64,000 nucleotides of DNA from Polaromonas sp. (GTDB lineage: Bacteria > Pseudomonadota > Gammaproteobacteria > Burkholderiales > Burkholderiaceae_C): assembly GCF_030680935.1 (NCBI RefSeq), contig NZ_JAUXUP010000042.1, positions 81,654 to 145,653 of the forward strand, written 5' to 3'. A program made the position numbers and the translations under genes. Shown piece after piece: positions 16,986 through 25,891 of this stretch; within the stretch, counting starts at the first letter, position 1, and each line of letters begins with the position of its first letter. The notes beneath the pieces are model-generated. The model did no database searches. It saw only the letters and a program-made list of their open reading frames with translations, and was not told where the DNA came from.

Positions 16986-18055
16986 CCACCCAACAGGCGG
17001 TGCTACGCCGCTTCTGGTACGCGCTGATGCCGATCTCGCGGCTTGACGCCGGTCCCCAGCCCTTCACCCTGATGGGCGAAGAGCTGGTGCTCTGGAAGCA
17101 GGCCGACGGCACACCGGCCGCACTGCGCGACCGCTGCTGCCACCGCACCGCCAAACTGTCCAAAGGCACGGTTCAAGGCGACCACATTGTGTGCGGCTAC
17201 CACGGCTGGACATACGACTGCACCGGCAGCTGCGTGAAAATTCCGCAAAACCCGGACATGCAGATTCCGGCCGGTGCGCGCGTGCCGTCTTTTCGCTGCC
17301 AGGAGAAATACGGCTATGTCTGGGTGGCGCTGGAAGACCCATTGCGACCGATTCCGCACTTTCCGGAAGACGGCGCGCCCGGTTACCGCCGCATTTTCCA
17401 GTTTTACGAAGAGTGGAAAACCAGCCCGCTGCGCATGATGGAAAACTCCTTCGACAACTCGCACTTCTCGTTTGTGCACAAGGCCAACTTCGGCATTCTG
17501 GAGCAGCCCAAGCCCGCGCCTTATGAGTTTCGCGAGACCGACTACGGTTTTGAGGCAGAAACCACCGTGCCGATACGCAACCCCGCGCAGGGACACCGCG
17601 TGACGGGTAGCACCGAAGACATCACCCACCGGCACCTGATCAACCGTTATTACCTGCCGTTTGCGCGGCGGTTTGGCTGTACCTACCCGGCCAGCGGCGT
17701 GCACCACATCATCTACAACTGCGCCACGCCGATCGACGACGAACGCATGATGCTGGTGCAGTGGCTGTACCGCAATGACAGCGAAGAAGCGTGCAGCACG
17801 CAGGAGCTGATTGACTGGGACGCTGCCATCACCGCCGAAGACCGCGACATTTTGGAGGCGACCGACGCCGACGCCTGCGTGGACACCACACGCCGCGTCG
17901 AGTTTCACATGCCGTCGGACAAGCCCGGCCTGGTCATTCGCAAACAATTGCTGGACCTGCTGCACGCGCATGGTGAAGAAGAAATCCACCGGGGCTCGCC
18001 GTCCATGCAGAAAAAGCGCATCGCTATTGAGGTGGACACAGGGCCGGCAGCATGA
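16979..18055 (+). CDS. Rieske non-haem iron oxygenase, VanA-like (second of a tandem pair)
   Basis: A 358-residue paralogue of the preceding gene product. By hand count about 80% of the first 110 residues are identical, and the iron-ligand positions are the same (Cys53, His55, Cys72, His75; His162, His167 in ENSFDNSHFSFVH). The pair probably arose by tandem duplication and could form a mixed trimer or act on successive positions, as NdmA and NdmB do in caffeine N-demethylation; that comparison is analogy only. Divergence is greatest in the C-terminal catalytic half, where specificity resides. GGGAGG lies 8 bp upstream. Confidence 0.9.
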   Translation: MLTTQQAVLRRFWYALMPISRLDAGPQPFTLMGEELVLWKQADGTPAALRDRCCHRTAKLSKGTVQGDHIVCGYHGWTYDCTGSCVKIPQNPDMQIPAGARVPSFRCQEKYGYVWVALEDPLRPIPHFPEDGAPGYRRIFQFYEEWKTSPLRMMENSFDNSHFSFVHKANFGILEQPKPAPYEFRETDYGFEAETTVPIRNPAQGHRVTGSTEDITHRHLINRYYLPFARRFGCTYPASGVHHIIYNCATPIDDERMMLVQWLYRNDSEEACSTQELIDWDAAITAEDRDILEATDADACVDTTRRVEFHMPSDKPGLVIRKQLLDLLHAHGEEEIHRGSPSMQKKRIAIEVDTGPAA

Positions 18056-19473
18056 AGCTGCTGATCCGCAACGCCGCGGCGATTCTGACCGGGCTGTCCG
18101 GCAGCGCCGCGCGCCATGCCGGCCCGGACATCCGGGTACGCGATGGAAAAATTACAGCGATGGGCCAGCTCAGTACCGAGCCCGGCGAGCGCCAGATCGA
18201 TGCCAGCGGCTGCGTGGTCTACCCGGCCTGGGTCAACACCCACCATCACCTGTTCCAGTCGCTGCTCAAGGGCGACCCGCTGGGCATCAACGCCACGCTG
18301 ACGCCCTGGCTCAGCGCCACGCCCTTCCGGCTGCGGCCCGCCATGGACGAGGACATGTTCCGGCTGGCCGCACGAATTGGCCTGGTTGAGCTGGCGCTTT
18401 CTGGCTGCGCCACGGTGGCCGATCACAATTACCACTACTGGCCCGGCATGCCTTTCGACAGCTCGGCGATTTTGTTTGAAGAAGCCGAAGCGCTGGGCCT
18501 GCGTTTTGTGTTGTGCCGGGGTGGAGGCACGCTCTCGCGCATTGCGTCCGACAACCTGCCCCCCAGCCTGCGGCCCGAGACACTGGACGGCTACCTGGCT
18601 GACATCGAACGGGTGGCGGCGCGGTTTCACGACAGCGCACCTGACAGCATGCGGCGCGTGGTAGTAGCGCCAACCACACCGCCGCATTCGATGCGGCCCG
18701 AAGAACTGCGCGAGTGTGCCGCCTTTGCGCGCAGCCATGGTCTGCGGCTGCATTCCCACCTGTCAGAGACCGTGCATTACCACGACACGGTGCAGGCGCA
18801 GCACGGCATCACGCCGGTGCGTTTTGCAGAGAGTGTTGGCTGGCTCGGGCCTGATGTCTGGTTTGCCCACCTGGTCAAGCTCGATGCCGACGAGATTGCG
18901 CTGCTGGGCGCGACGGGTACCGGCATTGCCCACTGCCCGCAAAGCAATGGCCGGCTAGGCAGCGGGATTGCACCGGTGCGCGCGCTGGAAGATGCGGGCG
19001 CCCCGGTGTCCATCGGCGTAGACGGCGCCGCCTCCAACGAAGCGGCCGACATGTTGTCTGAAACCCATGCCGCCTGGCTGATGCAGCGCGCCCGCGCGGG
19101 CGAGGCCACGCTGGCCCAGCACCGCGGTGGCCAGGGCGAGGCGCAGGCGGCGCAGGCCGCCACGGTGGAAGACGTGGTGCGCTGGGGCACGGCGGGCGGC
19201 GCGAAGGTACTGGGCCTGCCCGCCGTTGGCACGCTGGCAGAAGGACAGGCGGCCGACATCGCGATCTACGCGCTGGACCGGGATCCGCGCTACTTCGGCC
19301 TGCACGACCCGGCCATTGGCCCGGTGGCCAGCGGCGGCAGCGCACACCTCAAGGCCCTGCTCATCGGCGGGCGGGAGATTGTGCGTGATGGCGCCCTGCC
19401 TGGGCTGGACCTGCAGGAGCTGGGCCGACAGGCCAGGGCGGCGGTGGCACGGTTGGTGACCACGCCGTATTGA
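18052..19473 (+). CDS. Amidohydrolase, 8-oxoguanine-deaminase/TrzA-like
   Basis: A 473-residue aminohydrolase of the AHS group containing 8-oxoguanine deaminase, guanine deaminase, TrzA and AtzB. Metal ligands are visible: His64/His66 (NTHHHLFQS), His236 (HSHLSE), His273 (FAHLVKL) and Asp324 (GVDGAASNEAADM). This predicts zinc-dependent hydrolysis of an amino group on a purine, pyrimidine or triazine ring. It overlaps the second Rieske gene by 4 bp (ATGA) and is the last gene of the cluster. A dispersed repeat follows, then the convergent eda. Confidence 0.85.
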   Translation: MKLLIRNAAAILTGLSGSAARHAGPDIRVRDGKITAMGQLSTEPGERQIDASGCVVYPAWVNTHHHLFQSLLKGDPLGINATLTPWLSATPFRLRPAMDEDMFRLAARIGLVELALSGCATVADHNYHYWPGMPFDSSAILFEEAEALGLRFVLCRGGGTLSRIASDNLPPSLRPETLDGYLADIERVAARFHDSAPDSMRRVVVAPTTPPHSMRPEELRECAAFARSHGLRLHSHLSETVHYHDTVQAQHGITPVRFAESVGWLGPDVWFAHLVKLDADEIALLGATGTGIAHCPQSNGRLGSGIAPVRALEDAGAPVSIGVDGAASNEAADMLSETHAAWLMQRARAGEATLAQHRGGQGEAQAAQAATVEDVVRWGTAGGAKVLGLPAVGTLAEGQAADIAIYALDRDPRYFGLHDPAIGPVASGGSAHLKALLIGGREIVRDGALPGLDLQELGRQARAAVARLVTTPY

Positions 19474-19477
19474 CTGC

Positions 19478-19532
19478 GAATTTGCTATATTTTTAGTAGC
19501 TATTCGCGCACACTCCATAAGGGCTGGAGCCC
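19478..19532 (+). repeat. Dispersed ~55-bp palindromic repeat, copy 3
   Basis: This copy lies between the convergent amidohydrolase and eda genes: TTTGCTATA, then TAGTAGCTATTCGCGC and AAGGGCTGGAGCCC. It occupies most of the 90-bp gap and may also act as a bidirectional transcription stop. Confidence 0.72.
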
Positions 19533-19563
19533 ATTCTGACTATCGAAAAGTAGCGTGGCATGC

Positions 19564-20226
19564 CTAGGAGCCCGGGCGGGGCAGCCCACAGGCCTGCCGC
19601 GCCAGATCACTGACCCGCGCCCAGTCGCCCCGCGCCAGTGCGTCGGCGGGTACCAGCCACGAGCCCCCCACACAGGCCACATTGGGCAGCGCCAAAAACT
19701 CGGCCGCGTTGGCAGCCGTGATGCCGCCGGTGGGGCAAAACACCACATCACCAAAAGGCCCGTTCCAGGCCTTGAGCAGCGCCAGCCCGCCGGCCTGCAG
19801 GGCGGGGAAGAACTTCAGCTCGGTAAAGCCGTCTTCCTGCGCCGCCATGATCTCGCTGCCGGTGGCCACACCGGGCAGCAGCGGCAGGTGGGCGTCGCGG
19901 CAAGCGGTGCCTACCGCGTGGGTGTAACCGGGGCTGACGATAAAACGGGCCCCGGCCATGGCACAGGCCTGCACGTCGGCAGCGCTGCGCGCAGTGCCCG
20001 CGCCTATCACCGCCTCGGGTACATCGCGCGCAATCGCCTCAATACAGGCCAGCGCCTGCGGCGTACGCAAAGTCACTTCCAGCATGCGGATGCCGCCGGC
20101 CACCAAAGCCCGGGCCAGCGGCACGGCGTGCGCCACATCGGTCAGCACAATCACCGGAATAACCGGCGCATCGCGCATGACCTGCAGCGCCGTGAGCGCC
20201 GAATCGACATCAACTTTCACATCCAT
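19564..20226 (-). CDS. eda: KDPG/KHG aldolase
   Basis: A 220-residue class I aldolase that splits 2-keto-3-deoxy-6-phosphogluconate into pyruvate and glyceraldehyde-3-phosphate, the last Entner-Doudoroff step. The catalytic Glu50 (MLEVTLRTP) and the Schiff-base Lys138 (FTELKFFPA) are present, as is the phosphate-binding CPTGGI loop. Its start overlaps the end of edd by 10 bp, so the two form an operon. Confidence 0.95.
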   Translation of the reverse strand: MDVKVDVDSALTALQVMRDAPVIPVIVLTDVAHAVPLARALVAGGIRMLEVTLRTPQALACIEAIARDVPEAVIGAGTARSAADVQACAMAGARFIVSPGYTHAVGTACRDAHLPLLPGVATGSEIMAAQEDGFTELKFFPALQAGGLALLKAWNGPFGDVVFCPTGGITAANAAEFLALPNVACVGGSWLVPADALARGDWARVSDLARQACGLPRPGS

Positions 20227-22037
20227 GAAGGTGCTCCTTCTTCAGCCGTCAAGGCATGCCTGCGCATGCCGGCAAACAACTCGCGCCCCAGGCCCAGACC
20301 ATTGGCCTGGCGCAAGGCCTCGGGCATCTGCGCGCTCTCGCGCGCAGCCCACTCCTCGTCGGCTACGCGCACCTGCAACACTCCGGTGATGGAGTCGACC
20401 AGGATCACATCGCCGTCACGCACCTTGGCCAGCGGCCCGCCAACGGCCGCTTCGGGCGACACATGAATCGCCGCCGGCACCTTGCCCGAGGCGCCGCTCA
20501 TGCGCCCGTCGGTGACCAGCGCCACGCGAAAACCTTTGCCCTGCAACACGGCCAGCGGCGGCGTGAGTTTGTGCAGCTCGGGCATGCCATTGGCCTGCGG
20601 CCCCTGCCAGCGCACCACACAGACCACGTCACAATCCAGCTCGCCGGCATTGAAGGCCAGATGCAGGGCCTCCTGCGAATCAAATACCCGAGCCGGCGCC
20701 TCGATCACATGGCGGTCATCGGGCACGGCCGACACCTTGATCACGCTGCGCCCCAGGTTGCCTTGCAGCAGCTTGAGGCCGCCACTGGCATTGAAAGGCT
20801 GGCTGACAGGCCGCACGATGGCCTCGTCTTTTGACGCGCCCATCTCATGCCAGGCCAGCTTGCCGCCCACCATGGCCGGCTCGCGCGTGTACTCGCGGAT
20901 ACCGCCTTCGCGCACCGTCAGCACATCCTCGTGCATGAAGCCGCCATCGAGCAACTCGCGGATCACAAAACCAGTACCACCCGCCGCCTGGAACTGGTTC
21001 ACATCGGCACTGCCGTTGGGATACACATGGGTGAGCAAAGGCACCACATCCGACAGGTCTGAAAAATCATTCCAGTCAATCAGGATGCCGGCCGAACGCG
21101 CAACCGCCACCCAGTGGATCAGGTGGTTGGTGGAACCGCCGGTGGCCAGCAGCGCGACCATCGCGTTGACGATGGCTTTCTCGTCCACGATTTTTCCAAT
21201 CGGTGAAAAGCGCTTCGACGACTTGACGATGCCCAGCACGGTGCGGGCCGCCTCGCGGGTGAGCTCATCACGCAGGTCCCCGCCGGGCTGCACAAAGGCG
21301 GTACCTGGCACATGCAGACCCATGGCCTCCAGCAGCATCTGGTTGCTGTTGGCCGTGCCGTAAAACGTGCAGGTGCCGGGGCTGTGGTAACTCTTGAGCT
21401 CGGCGTCCAGCAGTTCGTCACGCCCGACCAGCCCCTGCGCCGCCAGCTCGCGCACGCGGGCTTTTTCCTTGTTGGGCAAGCCCGAGGGCATGGGCCCTGC
21501 GGGCACAAACACCGTCGGCAAATGGCCAAAATGCAGGGCGCCTATCAGCAGGCCCGGCACTATCTTGTCGCACACGCCCAGCATCAGCGCGGCGTCAAAC
21601 ATGTCGTGGCTCAGGGACACGGCGGTGGCCATCGCAATCACGTCGCGGCTGAACAGGCTGAGCTCCATGCCGGCGGTGCCCTGCGTGACGCCGTCGCACA
21701 TCGCGGGCACGCCACCGGCCACCTGGGCGGTGGCACCCTGCAGCCGTGCCTCCCACTTGATCAGGTCAGGGTAAGGCTGCATCGGTGTGTGCGCCGACAA
21801 CATGTCGTTGTAAGCGGTGACGATGCCGATGTTGGGCGCGCGCTGCGTGACGACCTTGAAGCGGTCGTCCAGCGGCATGCCGGCCACCGCATGTGCAATG
21901 TTGCCGCAACCCATGCGGTCCACGCTGATAGCCCGGGTGGCGGCGCCGTCCAGCCGCTGAAGATAGGCCTGGCGGTTGTCGCGGCTGCGCGCGCGTATGC
22001 GCTCGGTCACAGCGGAAATGTTGGGGTGTAGGGTCAT
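20217..22037 (-). CDS. edd: Phosphogluconate dehydratase
   Basis: A 606-residue IlvD/Edd-family iron-sulfur dehydratase converting 6-phosphogluconate to KDPG. Cluster cysteines are expected in the [13 protein letters not shown] and GVCDKIVPG blocks, both visible, with [15 protein letters not shown] near the C-terminus. The length equals that of other Edd proteins (about 600), longer than IlvD. It is the first gene of the edd-eda operon. A perfect inverted repeat lies 28 bp upstream of its ATG and may be a sugar-regulator operator. Confidence 0.95.
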   Translation of the reverse strand: MTLHPNISAVTERIRARSRDNRQAYLQRLDGAATRAISVDRMGCGNIAHAVAGMPLDDRFKVVTQRAPNIGIVTAYNDMLSAHTPMQPYPDLIKWEARLQGATAQVAGGVPAMCDGVTQGTAGMELSLFSRDVIAMATAVSLSHDMFDAALMLGVCDKIVPGLLIGALHFGHLPTVFVPAGPMPSGLPNKEKARVRELAAQGLVGRDELLDAELKSYHSPGTCTFYGTANSNQMLLEAMGLHVPGTAFVQPGGDLRDELTREAARTVLGIVKSSKRFSPIGKIVDEKAIVNAMVALLATGGSTNHLIHWVAVARSAGILIDWNDFSDLSDVVPLLTHVYPNGSADVNQFQAAGGTGFVIRELLDGGFMHEDVLTVREGGIREYTREPAMVGGKLAWHEMGASKDEAIVRPVSQPFNASGGLKLLQGNLGRSVIKVSAVPDDRHVIEAPARVFDSQEALHLAFNAGELDCDVVCVVRWQGPQANGMPELHKLTPPLAVLQGKGFRVALVTDGRMSGASGKVPAAIHVSPEAAVGGPLAKVRDGDVILVDSITGVLQVRVADEEWAARESAQMPEALRQANGLGLGRELFAGMRRHALTAEEGAPSWM

Positions 22038-22064
22038 GGGTGTCGGTTGCAGTCAAGTGCGACC

Positions 22065-22082
22065 GGATCACCGGAGTGATCC
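22065..22082. promoter_or_regulatory. Inverted repeat upstream of edd, possible operator
   Basis: GGATCAC (22065-22071) and GTGATCC (22076-22082) form a perfect 7-bp palindrome with a 4-bp spacer, 28 bp before the edd start. Position and form suit a repressor of the LacI, GntR or RpiR (HexR-like) type, but the sequence does not match a consensus I can name. A hairpin in the edd leader is the alternative. Confidence 0.4.
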
Positions 22083-22205
22083 AGAATCGAGTCGGGTTGG
22101 TAACTTTATTACGTCGTTCATGGTACTGGGTTACCGCGCTTTTGCAAAGGCGCGGGTTACAAACCGGTTACTTGGCAGGGGCAAGAAAACCGTGTCGGGG
22201 GCAGC

Positions 22206-22760
22206 CTACTGCAGCGTGATCTCGACGCGGCGCGCCTCGGCATCAGCACCGGAGCCGGTCATTTGCTGCGGCTTTTGCAGGCTGACCTGGCGATCAGGCA
22301 CACCCGCTGCCAGCAACGCCTCGTGCACCGCCAGCGCCCTGCGGTGCGCAAGCTCGGCATTGGCAGCCGCATTGCCTTTTGAATCGTGAAAGCCCGCAAT
22401 CAGCACTTTTTTTCCGCCTCTGGCCGCCTTCACCACGTCAACCAGTGCATCGGCCGCGCCGTCGGCCAGGTCGGCACTGCCAGACGCGAAATAAAATTTC
22501 ACGACGCCGTACTCCACCGTGACGCTGGCCGCGTCGGAAGTGGCTTGCGCTGAAGTCGCGGTGGGGGGAGTGGCCACTGCTGCAGGTACCGGCGTGGGCA
22601 CGCGCGTTGCGGCGGGTGGCGCCGCCGCAAGATCCAGCGCGGCATCAACCACCGGACGATAAAGCGCAACACCCATGACCAGAGCGACCACCGCGATCAC
22701 GATGACCAGCACCAGGCCCAGTACCAGCCCCTGCTGCGCATCATCCGATTGCAAAAACAT
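22206..22760 (-). CDS. OmpA-domain protein with one membrane anchor
   Basis: A 184-residue protein. The N-terminal transmembrane helix (VLGLVLVIVIAVVALVMGVALY) is followed by an Ala/Pro/Thr-rich linker and a C-terminal OmpA-like peptidoglycan-binding domain from about residue 80. Visible domain motifs are VVKFYFASGSADL and IAGFHDSKGNAAANAELAHRRA. It is therefore probably inner-membrane-anchored with the OmpA domain in the periplasm. I chose ATG 22760 because GGAG stands 8-9 bp upstream; ATG 22769 has no usable spacing. Confidence 0.78.
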   Translation of the reverse strand: MFLQSDDAQQGLVLGLVLVIVIAVVALVMGVALYRPVVDAALDLAAAPPAATRVPTPVPAAVATPPTATSAQATSDAASVTVEYGVVKFYFASGSADLADGAADALVDVVKAARGGKKVLIAGFHDSKGNAAANAELAHRRALAVHEALLAAGVPDRQVSLQKPQQMTGSGADAEARRVEITLQ

Positions 22761-22857
22761 GCAGAACATCTCCGTAAAACCGGGCCACTCTTTGACACTT
22801 GCCAACGCCGGAAAATCAGGCGAAGGCGCTGACAGCCCAAGCATGTCATTGTAAAGT

Positions 22858-23499
22858 GTGGCTGTGCACACGCCCCCGCATTCCCCCCTGCTACCGGTCC
22901 GCGATCCGGCCCCCATGCTGGCGCGTTTTCTGCATCAATGGGGTGGGCACGACGACCTCTGGATTTTTGGCTACGCCTCACTGATCTGGCGCCCCGATTT
23001 TGACTTTGCCGAGCTGCGCCGCGCCAAGGTGCACGGCTGGCACCGGGCGCTGAAGATGTGGAGCCGCATCAACCGCGGCACGCCCGAATGCCCCGGCCTG
23101 GTGTTTGCCTTGCTGTCGGGCGGCAGTTGCCACGGTGTGGTCTACCGCGTGCCCCGGCATGATGTGCCCGAGGTCATGGCGACTTTGTGGAAGCGCGAGA
23201 TGGTCACTGGCGTTTATGACCCGCGCTGGTTGCGCTGTAGCACGGCCAAGGGTAACGTGCAGGCGCTGGCGTTCACGCTGTCAAGGCGCAGCCCGAATTT
23301 CACCGGGGACCTCAGCGCGGCCCGCTACCAGCAGATCTTTGCCGACTCGTGCGGGCGTTATGGCACCACCCACGACTACGCCCGCCAGACGCTGGAGAGC
23401 CTGCACAGCCACGGCATTTCCGATGCGGCGCTGGCGCGACTGCTCCAGCTGGCCCAGCAAGAGCAGGCCGAGCTTGCCAGCGCAAGGCCGCCCGACTAA
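22858..23499 (+). CDS. Gamma-glutamylcyclotransferase, ChaC type
   Basis: A ChaC-like protein of 213 residues if the GTG at 22858 is used; an ATG at 22915 would remove 19 residues. The domain begins at LWIFGYASLIWRPDFDF, the glycine-rich ChaC motif. Family members cleave glutathione to 5-oxoproline and cysteinylglycine. The catalytic Glu is expected in the WKREMVTGVY region, which is present. It stands alone, divergent from the OmpA-domain gene. Confidence 0.85.
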   Translation: MAVHTPPHSPLLPVRDPAPMLARFLHQWGGHDDLWIFGYASLIWRPDFDFAELRRAKVHGWHRALKMWSRINRGTPECPGLVFALLSGGSCHGVVYRVPRHDVPEVMATLWKREMVTGVYDPRWLRCSTAKGNVQALAFTLSRRSPNFTGDLSAARYQQIFADSCGRYGTTHDYARQTLESLHSHGISDAALARLLQLAQQEQAELASARPPD

Positions 23500-23547
23500 A
23501 GTGCTGACAGGACATTCTTCCTGTTTCAATCCCGTCCGGAGACGCTC

Positions 23548-24063
23548 ATGAAAACCCCCCTGATTCTTCTGGCTTCCATCGCCTTGCTGGGCGCCTGCGC
23601 CAGCACACCGCCCGGCCCACGCGCCAGCGCGCAATTGCAATCGACCACTGGCAACGCCGCCAGCGGCAGCGTCACTTTTGTGCAGGCTGGCAGCAAGGTG
23701 CTGGTCAGCGGCGAAGTGCGCGGCCTCAAACCCAATGCCGAGCACGGGTTTCATGTGCATGAAAAAGGCGACTGCTCCAGCGGCGACGGCATGAGCACAG
23801 GCGGACACTTCAACCCCACTGGCGCACCACATGGCAGCCACGGCGCGGGCATGCACCACGCGGGCGACCTGCAATCCTTGAAGGCCGATGCCGCCGGCGT
23901 CGCCAAATTCAGCTTTGAGTCCAGCATGATTGCTGTCGGCAGCGGCGTGACCGACGTGGTCGGCAAAGGCCTGATCGTGCACCGCGACCCCGACGACTAC
24001 AAAACCCAGCCCACCGGCAATTCCGGCCCGCGTCTGGCCTGCGCGATCATCAATCGCAGCTGA
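23548..24063 (+). CDS. sodC: Superoxide dismutase [Cu-Zn], lipoprotein
   Basis: A 171-residue periplasmic enzyme. It begins with a lipoprotein signal (MKTPLILLASIALLGAC, lipid-carrying Cys17). Copper ligands appear as His69 and His71 (GFHVHEKGDC); the zinc/disulfide region is SSGDGMSTGGHFNP, and the C-terminal GPRLACAII supplies the second disulfide cysteine. It dismutates superoxide at the envelope. It is a monocistronic gene with no evident regulator nearby. Confidence 0.95.
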   Translation: MKTPLILLASIALLGACASTPPGPRASAQLQSTTGNAASGSVTFVQAGSKVLVSGEVRGLKPNAEHGFHVHEKGDCSSGDGMSTGGHFNPTGAPHGSHGAGMHHAGDLQSLKADAAGVAKFSFESSMIAVGSGVTDVVGKGLIVHRDPDDYKTQPTGNSGPRLACAIINRS

Positions 24064-24065
24064 AC

Positions 24066-24659
24066 CTAGGCCTGGCGCGCCGCCAGCAAAGCCTCGGCGC
24101 GCGCCAGATCGTCCAGCGTATCGACATCGGTCACCACGCCGACATCATCGAGCTCCAGACTTGCTACTGAATTGATAGCTGCATACGCGCGAACGACAGG
24201 GGCTGCGCCCTGATTTCCCTCTAAAACCAGAAGCTGATCGCGGCACGCCGCAGAAAACCCGACGGGGTGGCCACGCACGCCCTTGTGCGTAGGAATCACC
24301 ACCGCATGTTGTTGCATCAACGCCTGGGCCACGGCCCGCAGCGACGCGCCCTGCACCAGCGGCAAATCACCCGGCAGGATCAGCCAGCCAGCCGCATCCG
24401 GTGTGGCCCGCACGCCGTCAGCAATCGAATCGCCCATGCCGGGCCGCGAGACATCGGCCTGCACCACATGGTGCCGCAGCCCGCTGGCCTGAACCGCATC
24501 CAGCACATGCTGCAGCACCGGCTTGCCGGCCAGCAACGCTGCCAGCTTGTGTGTGCTGCCGCCGCTGGCAGTAAAACGTTCACCTCGCCCGGCGGCCAGC
24601 ACAATGACCGTGGGCAGCGCATGAGGTGGGGCGGATACGGGCGATGAGGACAGGGACAT
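24066..24659 (-). CDS. MobA-like NTP transferase (molybdenum cofactor cytidylyl/guanylyltransferase-type)
   Basis: A 197-residue nucleotidyltransferase with the N-terminal loop [16 protein letters not shown] (in place of the usual LAAGxSxRMG), [10 protein letters not shown], and [14 protein letters not shown], as in MocA/MobA-like enzymes that transfer a nucleotide to molybdopterin. MocA-type function would serve xanthine-dehydrogenase-family enzymes, none of which is encoded here. Unusually, residues near [20 protein letters not shown] are encoded by a copy of the dispersed repeat, and the frame stays open. It is convergent with sodC. Confidence 0.8.
   Translation of the reverse strand: MSLSSSPVSAPPHALPTVIVLAAGRGERFTASGGSTHKLAALLAGKPVLQHVLDAVQASGLRHHVVQADVSRPGMGDSIADGVRATPDAAGWLILPGDLPLVQGASLRAVAQALMQQHAVVIPTHKGVRGHPVGFSAACRDQLLVLEGNQGAAPVVRAYAAINSVASLELDDVGVVTDVDTLDDLARAEALLAARQA
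24160..24210 (+). repeat. Dispersed repeat, copy 4, inside the MobA-like gene
   Basis: The sequence CTTGCTACTGAATTGATAGC, then TGCATACGCGC and AGGGGCTGCGCCC, fits the repeat pattern although it lies within coding sequence. It is antisense to the gene and encodes a stretch close to the C-terminus. The reading frame is maintained. Confidence 0.6.
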
Positions 24660-24682
24660 GGTGGACTACCTATACTGCCAGT

Positions 24683-25333
24683 ATGTCAGAGCCCGCCCAA
24701 AACATCGCCGACCTGCGCAAAAGTTACGAACGCGCCGAACTCAATGAAGAAGCGTCGCACGCCGATCCCCTGAAGCAGTTTGATCAATGGCTGAACGAAG
24801 CCATTGCGGCGAAGGTGCCCGAACCCAACGCGATGACGCTGGCCACCGTGGCTGGCAATGGTCGCCCCTCCACCCGCGTGGTGCTGGTCAAGGGGTATGA
24901 CGAGCGCGGCATGGTCTGGTACACCAACTACGACAGCCGCAAGGGCACCGAGATCGCAGCCAATCCTTTTGCCGCCCTGCAGTTTCACTGGGTGGAGCTC
25001 GAGCGCGTGGTCCGTATCGAGGGCCGGGTGGAAAAAGTGTCGGCTGAAGAAAGCGACGCTTACTTTCACAGCCGGCCACTGGATTCACGCATAGGCGCCT
25101 GGGCCAGCCCGCAAAGCGAGGTGATCTCAGGCCGCGGTGTGCTGGTGGCCAATGCCGCCAAATATGGCGCGAAATTTTTGCTGCAGCCACCACGGCCGCC
25201 GCACTGGGGTGGCTACCGGCTGGTGCCGGACAACTGGCAGTTCTGGCAGGGACGCAGGAGCCGACTGCATGACCGGCTGCGTTATACGCAGCAGGCTGAA
25301 GGCGGCTGGTTGCGCGAGCGGCTGGCGCCCTGA
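24683..25333 (+). CDS. pdxH: Pyridoxamine 5'-phosphate oxidase
   Basis: A 216-residue FMN enzyme that oxidises pyridoxamine- or pyridoxine-phosphate to pyridoxal phosphate. It has the conserved [40 protein letters not shown] and the substrate-binding C-terminus [13 protein letters not shown]. An ATG at 24683 ([15 protein letters not shown]) is the family start; the open frame continues upstream without support. It is divergent from the MobA-like gene across a 23-bp gap. Confidence 0.95.
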   Translation: MSEPAQNIADLRKSYERAELNEEASHADPLKQFDQWLNEAIAAKVPEPNAMTLATVAGNGRPSTRVVLVKGYDERGMVWYTNYDSRKGTEIAANPFAALQFHWVELERVVRIEGRVEKVSAEESDAYFHSRPLDSRIGAWASPQSEVISGRGVLVANAAKYGAKFLLQPPRPPHWGGYRLVPDNWQFWQGRRSRLHDRLRYTQQAEGGWLRERLAP

Positions 25334-25340
25334 TGACTTT

Positions 25341-25883
25341 TCAGGACGCGTCGGTATTGAGCCACTCAATGAGCTGACCAGCCACCGCATCCAATTGGAC
25401 GGAACGCACCAGCCCCGGCGCAATCTCCGCCAGCGGCACCAGCACAAAAGCGCGTTGCCACATGCGCGGATGCGGCACCGTCAACTGGGGCAAATCAATG
25501 CGGCTTTGGCCGTACAACAGCAAGTCCAGGTCCAGCGTGCGGGGTGCATCGCGGTAGGGTCGCTCGCGGCCGGCGGCTTGCTCCAGCGCCTGCAATTGCG
25601 CCAGCAGCTCAAGTGCGGGCAAGCTCGTATCCAGCCCCACCACGGCGTTGATGTAGTCGGGCCCTGCGGCCTGCCCGGCCTGCCCGGCCTGGCCGGCCTG
25701 GCCGCTGACCACAGGCGCGGTGCGGTACAGGCTGGAGCGTTGTGCCACGCGGGTCTGTGCAAGTTGGTCCAGCGCGTGTATGGCTTGTTGCACCGATGCT
25801 CTTGCGTCGCCCAGGTTGGCGCCTATACCGACATAAGCCCTGACCTGCTGCACGGGATCACTCCGCGGTTGAGGGGCCGGCAT
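25341..25883 (-). CDS. folK: 2-amino-4-hydroxy-6-hydroxymethyldihydropteridine pyrophosphokinase
   Basis: A 180-residue HPPK transferring pyrophosphate from ATP to the folate precursor pteridine. Signatures are YVGIGANLGDARA, SSLYRTAPV and the ATP/Mg loop RDAPRTLDLDLLLYG followed by LTVPHPRMWQRAFVL. Between SLYRTAPV and DYINAVV it has a four-fold GQA insertion encoded by a 9-bp tandem repeat. It lies 8 bp after pcnB on the same strand, a common pairing. Confidence 0.95.
   Translation of the reverse strand: MPAPQPRSDPVQQVRAYVGIGANLGDARASVQQAIHALDQLAQTRVAQRSSLYRTAPVVSGQAGQAGQAGQAAGPDYINAVVGLDTSLPALELLAQLQALEQAAGRERPYRDAPRTLDLDLLLYGQSRIDLPQLTVPHPRMWQRAFVLVPLAEIAPGLVRSVQLDAVAGQLIEWLNTDAS
25668..25703 (+). 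repeat. 9-bp tandem repeat in folK (four units)
   Basis: Two units of GGCCTGCCC are followed by two of GGCCTGGCC, encoding Gly-Gln-Ala repeats on the opposite strand. A unit change would add or remove three residues without a frameshift, so it may be length-variable between strains. Confidence 0.8.
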
Positions 25884-25891
25884 GCGTGGGC

